From Brassica napus (taxonomy: Eukaryota > Streptophyta > Magnoliopsida > Brassicales > Brassicaceae): 64,000 nt of DNA. The stretch is from assembly GCF_020379485.1 (NCBI RefSeq), contig NW_026016864.1:18512-82511 (forward strand), given 5' to 3'. The notes under the pieces were generated by a model. That model saw only the letters and a program-made list of their open reading frames with translations. It did not search any database and was not told where the DNA came from. Positions 56,101 through 64,000 of the stretch are shown in pieces. A program made the position numbers and the translations under genes. Numbering within the stretch: the stretch's first letter is position 1; every line of letters starts with the position of its first letter.

Positions 56101-57560
56101 CTTATGACAAGGAACTCTACGCTTTGGTGAGGGCTTTGCAGACATGGCAGCATTACCTATGGCCCAAGGAGTTTGTCATTCACACTGATCATGAGTCTCT
56201 CAAGTACCTTAAAAGCCAAAACAAACTCAGCAAGAGACACGCAAGGGAATCTCATGGAGGAAGCCTCATGGGACATTTTGGTGTCGCAAAAACTCTCAAG
56301 ACCTTGCAGGATCACTTCTACTGGCCGCGGATGAAAAGAGATGTGGAAAGACTCTGTGAAAGGTGTGCAACTTGTAAACAAGCTAAGTCCAAAGTCCAAA
56401 ACCATGGTTTGTACACTCCTTTACCCATCCCTTATCATCCTTGGAATGATATCTCTATGGACTTCATTGTTGGATTGCCTAGAACTCGTACTGGTAAAGA
56501 TTCAATCTTTGTGGTAGTTGATAGATTTTCTAAGATGGCACACTTCATTGCTTGTCATAAAACTGATGATGCATTGCATGTAGCTAACTTGTTCTTTAAG
56601 GAGATTGTGCGTTTACATGGCATGCCTAAGACTATTGTATCTGATAGAGATACTAAGTTTCTAAGCTACTTTTGGAAAACTCTCTGGTCTAAACTAGGCA
56701 CTAAGCTATTATTTTCTACTACTTGTCACCCACAAACTGATGGTCAGACTGAAGTAGTTAATAGAACTCTTGGTACACTCTTGCGTGCAATTATAAAGAA
56801 GAACTTGAAATCATGGGAAGATTGTTTGCCTCATTGTGAATTTGCATATAATCATGCTGTGCATTCTGCTACTAAGTTTTCTCCATTTGAAATTGTTTAT
56901 GGGTTCAATCCCATCTCTCCTTTGGATCTAATACCTTTACCTGAGTGTGAAAGAGTTAGTCTTGATGGCAAGAAGAAGGCAGAGAAGGTACAACAACTTC
57001 ATGAACAAGCAAGGCGCAACATAGAAGAGAAGACTAAGCAATATGCCAAACAAGCAAACAAGGGGAGGCGTGAAAGAGTCTTTGAAGTGGGTGATCAAGT
57101 CTGGATTCACCTAAGGAAAGAAAGATTTCCTAATGAGAGGAAATCCAAGCTCATGCCAAGGATTGATGGACCATTTGAGATCATAAAGAAAATCGGCAAC
57201 AATGCTTACAAGCTGGATCTCCAAGGAAGGTATGATGTGAGCAATAGTTTTAATATCACTGACTTGGTTCCTTATTTTGCAGATGAGCCAGATTTGAGGA
57301 CAAATCCTTTTCAAGAGGGAGGGGATGATATGATCATGGACCGGCACAAGGATGGAGATAAAGAGTTCAAAGACCAATCAAGGGAAGAAGATGATGCCTT
57401 AGTCATTCCACCAGGTCCCATCACTCGCGCCAAAGCTAGAAGACTCAAAGAAGCTGTTGGAAGTCTACTTATGATCTCATGGAAGCAAGAAGACGGTCTT
57501 GATGGACGTTTGATCAATCAAGACACTCTTATCACCATTCAAGCAATGGTTTCAAACTGA
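53136..57560 (+). CDS. E6 Gag-Pol polyprotein, open but internally deleted
   Basis: The start ATG at 53136 lies in ACCATGG, better than the in-frame ATG at 53115. Residue numbers below count from 53115. Gag: retrotransposon gag domain ([14 protein letters not shown] onward), CCHC knuckle 357-370. Protease active-site DGGS with D451. RT with YFDD 814-817. RNase H: ECDAS D963, then YDKELYAL and HTDHESL. Near 56240 the protein jumps from SKRHAR to [12 protein letters not shown], so the RNase H end, including the last catalytic Asp of the usual ADALSR motif, and the linker are missing in frame. Integrase zinc finger H-H-C-C; D1116, D1177, E1213 (35 spacing). The last ~77 residues lie in the 3' LTR. 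Intact for integration, probably impaired in RNase H. Confidence 0.9.
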   Translation: MVRESEDEAELVRQNKLLRDQMTEQLNQTMITTVADMIKSSMKELRDEIRQEIRQATGQGHSNESRRERRDETPREHAESQETDHYYERNRATHSSSSSRDSRRRHRRDHDERRTYRDDLAGLKLKIPPFHGKVDPDAYLEWEKKMELVFNCKHYTNAQRIQIAATEFHDYALSWWDQLVTTRRLNQEYPVETWHEMKALMRKRFVPNHYHRDLHQKLRRLTQGSRSVEEYYQDMELLMLRARVSEDKEATMARFLGGLNREIQDNVEMQHYVEIEEMLHKAILVEQQVKRKGHSHSRYNTRLQGTKEEKSSYQKESKPQLKEDSKPNSFYSKDKGKAEVSSARARDVKCFKCQGRGHYANECTNKRIMILLENGEYESEDELSESECKALIEEEYEEEPVKGRLLVARRTLSLQSKAEEQEQRENLFYTRCLVQGKVCSLIIDGGSCVNVASETMVKKLGLQVQKHPKPYRLQWLNEEGEMRVSSQVSVPIAIGRYEDEVLCDVLPMEAGHILLGRPWQSDRRVIHDGYTNKHTFEFKGKKTVLVPLTPKEVHQDQLQLQKKKEIDLKPESKKQHSLYAKSGEIKRTLNAHQSILLLIFKESLLNVTDPTPVYPSEIKCLLQEFEDVFPEDNPIGLPPLRGIEHQIDFVPGSTLPNRPAYRTNPVETKELQKQVEELMAKGHIRESMSPCAVPVLLVPKKDGSWRMCVDCRAINNITVKYRHPIPRLDDMLDELHGSCIFSKIDLKSGYHQIRMKEGDEWKTAFKTKHGLYEWLVMPFGLTNAPSTFMRLMNHVLRSFIGIFVVVYFDDILVYSKSFNDHIGHLRAVLDVLRKESLFANLKKCTFGTDHLVFLGFVVSADGVKVDQEKVKAIQEWPIPKTISEVRSFHGLAGFYRRFVKDFSTIAAPLTEVIKKEVGFKWGEAQELAFQCLKEKLTNAPLLILPDFNKTFEIECDASGIGIGAVLMQEKRPIAYFSEKLGGATLNYATYDKELYALVRALQTWQHYLWPKEFVIHTDHESLKYLKSQNKLSKRHARESHGGSLMGHFGVAKTLKTLQDHFYWPRMKRDVERLCERCATCKQAKSKVQNHGLYTPLPIPYHPWNDISMDFIVGLPRTRTGKDSIFVVVDRFSKMAHFIACHKTDDALHVANLFFKEIVRLHGMPKTIVSDRDTKFLSYFWKTLWSKLGTKLLFSTTCHPQTDGQTEVVNRTLGTLLRAIIKKNLKSWEDCLPHCEFAYNHAVHSATKFSPFEIVYGFNPISPLDLIPLPECERVSLDGKKKAEKVQQLHEQARRNIEEKTKQYAKQANKGRRERVFEVGDQVWIHLRKERFPNERKSKLMPRIDGPFEIIKKIGNNAYKLDLQGRYDVSNSFNITDLVPYFADEPDLRTNPFQEGGDDMIMDRHKDGDKEFKDQSREEDDALVIPPGPITRAKARRLKEAVGSLLMISWKQEDGLDGRLINQDTLITIQAMVSN
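57314..57325 (+). other. E6 polypurine tract within the reading frame
   Basis: AGAGGGAGGGGA directly before the 3' LTR. It is translated as part of the Glu-Gly-Gly-Asp stretch of the polyprotein. Confidence 0.85.
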
Positions 57561-58148
57561 TCATCATCTAAGCAAGTGCTTGTGTGTGCTCTTTTCCTAG
57601 CCTTTGGTTTTGTCCCATTGGGTTTTCCAAAGGAAGGTTTTTAATGAGGCCACAAGTTACTTACATAAACCTTAGATGATGTATCACGGTTCCACCTTAG
57701 GTTATTTTTAAACTATGGTTTTTATTTCATGTTTTAAAAACTCTTTTCGAATTTGAATAAGTCTTTAGTCTTTGTTGTAGTTCCAAGGGAGCCTGTTCCC
57801 TTTAATGATCTCGAGAATATGGAGCCTGTTCCATACTTCTCTATATAAGTGTGTTTGCGTTCTCTCTTTTAAACACAATCCTTTTTCTACAAATCTATCA
57901 GATTTCTTTGTTCTCTCTTTACTTCTCATCAAGTCTTGAGTGAATCTCGTTGGTGTGTCATATCCAACAACTAAGGGTGTCTATTTTGGTGTGTAATATC
58001 CAAGCTAGTCATCTAGGAGTATCAAGGAGCTATTCCGCAACTCTTTGTGTCACCAAACGATCCATCACCTTGATAAACTTGAGTCTCTGATTCGTTTATA
58101 CAAGGATCTATCCAATTCAATCCAAAGAAGCATCCTAGGAGTTCATTA
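57326..58148 (+). repeat. E6 3' LTR
   Basis: 823 bp. It holds the pol C-terminus and stop (57558-57560), HP1 at 57601-57633 (inner dyad here CCCATTGGG) and the TATA box at 57842. Confidence 0.94.
57601..57649 (+). other. E6 HP1 hairpin, 40 nt after the pol stop
   Basis: CCTTTGG (57601-57607), CCAAAGG (57627-57633), then AAGGTTTTTAATGAGGC. Position relative to the stop matches the copia elements, although here it is inside the LTR. Confidence 0.72.
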
Positions 58149-61100
58149 TTATCCCACTTTCAATCAGGTGATTCCAGTTTCCAGTTTGGGAAATATGACA
58201 GCTTCTTCGTCGTTCCAATCAAACCAGGATGAATCACTTGTAAGAAGCTTGATTTGGATACATAAAGGGTTGGAGAAACACCAGGAAGTTGAATAAATCA
58301 TAGGAGTTGGAATGAAGAAGTTATCCCACTTTCTAATCAGGTGATTCCAGTTTCTCAGTTTGGGAATAGAACAGCTTCTTCGTCGTTCCAATCAAACCAG
58401 AATGAATCACTTTGTAAGAAGCTTGATTTGGATACATAAAGTGTTGGAGAAACACCAGGAAGTTGAATAAATCTCATAGGAGTTGGGATGAAGAAGTTAT
58501 CCCACTTTCAAATCAGGTGATTCCAGTTTCCCAGTTTGGGAATAGGACAGCTTCTTCGTCAATCCAATCAAACCAGGATGAATCACTTTGTAAAAAGCTT
58601 GATTTGATACATAAAATGGTGGGGAAACACCAGGAAGTTGAATAAATCTCATAGGAGTTGGGATGAAGAAGTTATCCCACTTTCAAATCAGGTGATTCCA
58701 GTTTCCCAGTTTGGGAATAGGACAGCTTCTTCGTCGTTCCAATCAAACCAGGATGAATCACTTTGTAAGAAGCTTGATTTGATACATAAAATGGTGGAGA
58801 AACACCAGGAAGTTGAATAAATCTCATAGGGGTTGGGATGAAGAAGTTATCCCACTTTCTAATCAGGTGATTCCAGTTTCTCAGTTTGGGAATAGAACAG
58901 CTTCTTCGTCGTTCCAATCAAACCAGGATGAATCACTTTGTAAGAAGCTTGATTTGGATACATAAAATGTTGGAGAAACACCAGGAAGTTGAATAAATCT
59001 CATAGGAGTTGGAATGAAGAAGTTATCCCACTTTCAAATCAGGTGATTCCAGTTTCCCAGTTTGGGAATAGGACAGGTTCTTCGTCGTTCCAATCAAACC
59101 AGGATGAATCACTTTGTAAGAAGCTTGATTTGGATACATAAAATGATGGAGAAACACCAAGAAAGTTGAATAAATCTCATAGGAGTTGGGATGAAGAAGT
59201 TATCCCACTTTCTAATCAGGTGATTCCAGTTTCCCAGTTTGGGAATAGGACAGCTTCTTCGTCGTTCCAATCAAACCAGGATGAATCACTTTGTAAGAAG
59301 CTTGATTTGGATACATAAAGGGGTGGAGAAACACCAGGAAGTTGAATAAATCTCATATGGGTTGGATGAAGAAGTTATCCCACTTTCTAATCAGGTGATT
59401 CCACTTTCTCAGTTTGGGAATAGAACAGCTTCTTCGTCGTTCCAATCAAACCAGGATGAATCACTTTGTAAGAAGCTTGATTTGGATACATAAAATGTTG
59501 GAGAAACACCAGGAAGTTGAATAAATCTCATAGGAGTTGGAATGAAGAAGTTATCCCACTTTCAAATCAGGTGATTCCAGTTTCCCAGTTTGGGAATAGG
59601 ACAGCTTCTTCGTCGTTCCAATCAAACCAGGATGAATCACTTTGTAAGAAGCTTGATTTGGATACATAAAATGATGGAGAAACACCAAGAAGTTGAATAA
59701 ATCTCATACGAGTTGGGATGAAGAAGTTATCCCACTTTCTAATCAGGTGATTCCAGTTTCCCAGTTTGGGAATAGGACAGCTTCTTCGTCGTTCCAATCA
59801 AACCAGGATGAATCACTTTGTAAGATGCTTGATTTGGATACATAAAGGGTGGAGAAACACCAGGAAGTTGAATAAATCTAATAGGAGTTGGAATGAAGAA
59901 GTTATCCCACTTTCTAATCAGGTGATTCCAGTTTCTCAGTTTGGGAATAGAACAGCTTCTTCGTCGTTAAGAAGCTTGATTTGGATACATAAAGTGTTGG
60001 AGAAACACCAGGAAGTTGAATAAATCTCATAGGAGTTGGGATGAAGAAGTTATCCCACTTTCAAATCAGGTGATTCCAGTTTCCCAGTTTGGGAATAGGA
60101 CAGCTTCTTCGTCATCCAATCAAACCAGGATGAATCACTTTGTAAGAAGCTTGATTTTGATACATAAAATGGTGGGGGAACACCAGGAAGTTGAATAAAT
60201 CTAATAGGAGTTGGGATGAAGAAGTTATCCCACTTTCTAATCAGGTGATTCCAGTTTCCCAGTTTGGGAATATGACAGCTTCTTCGTCGTTCCAATCAAA
60301 CCAGGATGAATCACTTTGTAAGAAGCTTGATTTGGATACATAAAGGGTTGGAGAAACACCAGGAAGTTGAATAAATCTAATAGGAGTTGGAATGAAGAAG
60401 TTATCCCACTTTCTAATCAGGTGATTCCACTTTCTCAGTTTGGGAATAGAACAGCTTCTTCGTCGTTCCAATCAAACCAGGAAGAATCACTTTGTAAGAA
60501 GCTTGATTTGGATACATAAAGTGTTGGAGAAACACCAGGAAGTTGAATAAATCTCATAGGAGTTGGGATGAAGAAGTTATCCCACTTTCAAATCAGGTGA
60601 TTCCAGTTTCCCAGTTTGGGAATAGGACAGGTTTCGTCGTTCCAATCAAACCAGGATGAATCACTTTGTAAGAAGCTTGATTTGGATACATAAAGTGGTG
60701 GAGAAACACCAAGAAGTTGAATAAATCTCATAGGAGTTGGGATGAAGAAGTTATCCCACTTTCTAATCAGGTGATTCTAGTTTCCCAGTTTGGGAATAGG
60801 ACAGCTTCTTCGTCGTTCCAATCAAACCAGGATGAATCACTTTGTAAGAAGATTGATTTGGATACATAAAGGGTTGGAGAAACACCAGGAAGTTGAATAA
60901 ATCTAATAGGAGTTGGGATGAAGAAGTTATCCCACTTTCTAATCAGGTGATTCCAGTTTCTCAGTTTGGGAATAGGACAGCTTCTTCGTCGTTCCAATCA
61001 AACCAGGATGAATCACTTTGTAAGAAGCTTGATTTTGATACATAAAATGGTGGGGAAACACCAGGAAGTTGAATAAATCTCATAGGAGTTGGGATGAAGA

Positions 61101-64000
61101 AGTTATCCCACTTTCTAATCAGGTGATTCAGTTTCCCAGTTTGGGAATAGAACAGCTTCTTCGTCGTTCCAATCAAACCAGGATGAATCACTTTGTAAGA
61201 AGCTTGATTTGGATACATAAAGGGTTGGAGAAACACCAGGAAGTTGAATAAATCTAATAGGAGTTGGAATGAAGAAGTTATCCCACTTTCTAATCAGGTG
61301 ATTCCAGTTTCCCAGTTTGGGAATAGGACATGTTCTTCGTCGTTCCAATCAAACCAGGATGAATCACTTTGTAAGAAGCTTGATTTGGATACATAAAATG
61401 GTGGGGAAACACCAGGAAGTTGAATAAATCTCATAGGAGTTGGGATGAAGAAGTTATCCCACTTTCTAATCAGGTGATTCCAGTTTCCCAGTTTGGGAAT
61501 AGGACAGCTTCTTCGTCGTTCCAATCAAACCAGGATGAATCACTTTGTAAGAAGCTTGATTTGGATACATAAAGGTTGGAGAAACACCAGGAAGTTGAAT
61601 AAATCTCATAGGAGTTGGAATGAAGAAGTTATCCCACTTTCTAATCAGGTGATTCCAGTTTCCCAGTTTGGGAATAGGACAGCTTCTTCGTCGTTCCAAT
61701 CAAACCAGGATGAATCACTTTGTAAGAAGCTTGATTTGGATACATAAAGGGTTGGAGAAACACCAGGAAGTTGAATAAATCTCATAGGAGTTGGGATGAA
61801 GAAGTTATCCCACTTTCTAATCAGGTGATTCCAGTTTCCCAGTTTGGGAATAGGACAGCTTCTTCGTCGTTCCAATCAAACCAGGATGAATCACTTTGTA
61901 AGAAGCTTGATTTGGATACATAAAGGGTTGGAGAAACACCAGGAAGTTGAATAAATCTCATAGGAGTTGGGATGAAGAAGTTATCCCACTTTCTAATCAG
62001 GTGATTCCAGTTTCCCAGTTTGGGAATAGGACAGCTTCTTCGTCGTTCCAATCAAACCAGGATGAATCACTTTGTAAGAAGCTTGATTTGGATACATAAA
62101 GTGTTGGAGAAACACCAGGAAGTTGAATAAATCTCATAGGAGTTGGGATGAAGAAGTTATCCCACTTTCAAATCAGGTGATTCCAGTTTCCCAGTTTGGG
62201 AATAGGACAGCTTCTTCGTCGTTCCAATCAAACCAGGATGAATCACTTTGTAAGAAGCTTGATTTGGATACATAAAGTGTTGGAGAAACACCAGGAAGTT
62301 GAATAAATCTCATAGGAGTTGGGATGAAGAAGTTATCCCACTTTCAAATCAGGTGATTTCAGTTTCCCAGTTTGGGAATAGGACAGCTTCTTCGTCGTTC
62401 CAATCAAACCAGGATGAATCACTTTGTAAGAAGCTTGATTTGATACATAAAATGGTGGGGAAACACCAGGAAGTTGAATAAATCTCATAGGAGTTGGGAT
62501 GAAGAAGTTATCCCACTTTCTAATCAGGTGATTCCAGTTTCCCAGTTTGGGAATAGGACAGCTTCTTCGTCGTTCCAATCAAACCAGGATGAATCACTTT
62601 GTAAGAAGCTTGATTTGGATACATAAAGTGTTGTAGAAACACCAGGAAGTTGAATAAATCTCATAGGAGTTGGGATGAAGAAGTTATCCCACTTTCAAAT
62701 CAGGTGATTCCAGTTTCCCAGTTTGGGAATAGGACAGCTTCTTCGTCGTTCCAATCAAACCAGGATGAATCACTTCGTAAGAAGCTTGATTTGGATACAT
62801 AAAATGGTGGGGAAACACCAGGAAGTTGAATAAATCTAATAGGAGTTGGGATGAAGAAGTTATCCCACTTTCTAATCAGGTGATTCCAGTTTCCCAGTTT
62901 AGGAATATGACAGCTTCTTCGTCGTTCCAATCAAACCAGGATGAATCACTTTGTAAGAAGCTTGATTTGGATACATAAAGGGTGGAGAAACACCAGGAAG
63001 TTGAATAAATCTAATAGGAGTTGGAATGAAGAAGTTATCTCACTTTCTAATCAGGTGATTCCACTTTCTCAGTTTGGGAATAGAACAGCTTCTTCGTCGT
63101 TCCAATCAAACCAGGATGAATCACTTTGTAAGAAGCTTGATTTGGATACATAAAGTGTTGGGAGAAACACCAGGAAGTTGAATAAATCTCATAGGAGTTG
63201 GGATGAAGAAGTTATCCCACTTTCAATCAGGTGATTCCAGTTTCCCAGTTTGGGAATAGGACAGGTTCTTCGTCGTTCCAATCAAACCAGGATGAATCAC
63301 TTTGTAAGAAGCTTGATTTGGATACATAAAATGGTGGAGAAACACCAAGAAGTTGAATAAATCTCATACGAGTTGGGATGAAGAAGTTATCCCACTTTCT
63401 AATCAGGTGATTCTAGTTTCCCAGTTGGGAATAGGACAGCTTCTTCGTCGTTCCAATCAAACCAGGATGAATCACTTTGTAAGAAGCTTGATTTGGATAC
63501 ATAAAGGGTTGGAGAAACACCAGGAAGTTGAATAAATCTAATAGGAGATGGGATGAAGAAGTTATCCCACTTTCTAATCAGGTGATTCCAGTTTCCCAGT
63601 TTGGGAATAGGAAAGCTTCTTCGTCGTTCCAATCAAACCAGGATGAATCACTTTGTAAGAAGCTTGATTTGGATACATAAAGTGTTGGAGAAACACCAGG
63701 AAGTTGAATAAATCTCATAGGAGTTGGGATGAAGAAGTTATCCCACTTTCTAATCAGGTGATTCCAGTTTCCCAGTTTGGGAAAGGACAGCTTCTTCGTC
63801 GTTCCAATCAAACCAGGATGAATCACTTTGTAAGAAGCTTATAAAATGGTGGGGAAACACCAGGAAGTTGAATAAATCTCATAGGAGTTGGGATGAAGAA
63901 GTTATCCCACTTTCTAATCAGGTGATTCCAGTTTCTCAGTTTGGGAATAGGACAGCTTCTTCGTCGTTCCAATCAAACCCAGGATGAATCACTTTGTAAG
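58149..64000 (+). repeat. CentBr-type satellite, block G
   Basis: About 33 monomers in the same polarity, running off the window. Subtypes are as in B-F. Small deletions are more frequent than in blocks B-F (for example around 58,164-58,300, 59,960 and 63,840) but fewer than in A. No higher-order period is obvious by eye. Confidence 0.93.

Larger units (their letters stand above)
51814..58148 (+). mobile_element. E6: Ty3/gypsy retrotransposon, CRM-like
   Basis: 6335 bp with TTATC duplications at 51809-51813 and 58149-58153. LTRs are 51814-52634 and 57326-58148; about six substitutions and two single-base gaps separate them, so it is older than E3-E5. PBS at 52637, leader, one open gag-pol of about 1474 codons, PPT at 57314-57325 inside the coding frame. 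The order protease-RT-RNase H-integrase, coding that runs into the 3' LTR and a [14 protein letters not shown] tail fit the centromeric CRM lineage. I assign this from memory of the family. Confidence 0.93.

Noticed and set aside
57326..57560. A canonical chromodomain at the E6 integrase C-terminus
   Set aside because: No chromodomain aromatic cage pattern is seen; only the short [18 protein letters not shown] tail is present.
1..64000. tRNA, rRNA or host protein genes
   Set aside because: The only tRNA-like sequences are primer binding sites, and every long frame belongs to a retroelement.

Overview
This window is a piece of plant centromere, almost certainly from Brassica or a very close relative. 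About 26.6 kb of it is a head-to-tail satellite with a 176-bp monomer that opens with a HindIII site (AAGCTTGATTTGGATACATA). I recognise this as the CentBr centromeric repeat, but I could not run a search. The other ~37.4 kb is retrotransposons inserted into that array. I see no host protein gene, tRNA, rRNA or CRISPR.

Layout: satellite block A 1-6042; copia element E1 6043-17048, itself split by a second copia element E2 8686-14254; satellite block B 17049-24038, with a higher-order repeat of 14-15 monomers; non-coding LTR element E4 24039-29887; block C 29888-30518; copia E3 on the minus strand 30519-36203; block D 36204-38437; a 5'-truncated L1-type LINE on the minus strand 38438-41048; block E 41049-44641; copia E5 on the minus strand 44642-50549; block F 50550-51813; Ty3/gypsy CRM-like E6 51814-58148; block G 58149-64000. 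All satellite blocks have the same polarity. Nearly every insertion can be closed with a target-site duplication (TSD): GTAA (E1, 4 bp), ATAAC (E2 in E1), GGCAG (E4), TAAAT (E3), a 15-bp TSD (LINE), TAAAT (E5), TTATC (E6). The window is therefore one continuous array invaded step by step.

E5 is the youngest element (one LTR difference seen in 605 bp) and encodes an uninterrupted 1500-residue Gag-Pol. E3 is also young (2 in 520), with an open 1431-residue polyprotein whose Gag lacks the usual zinc knuckle. E6 has lost, in frame, the end of RNase H. E4 has no recognisable protein but keeps a primer binding site (PBS), a polypurine tract (PPT) and 3' structural elements, so it may be moved in trans.

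The most unusual signal is a pair of RNA-like hairpins at the 3' end of these elements. HP1 lies roughly 25-60 nt after the polyprotein stop. It has a constant core (TTTTGTCCCAATGGGTTTT) and outer stems whose sequences differ between elements yet stay complementary, in copia, non-autonomous and gypsy elements alike. HP2 abuts the PPT in all copia-type elements and also shows compensatory changes. Two separate copia elements (E3, E5) are also inserted at exactly the same nucleotide of the monomer. Finally, the first ~9.2 kb carries a one-sided excess of single-base deletions, which looks more like sequence-quality loss than biology.
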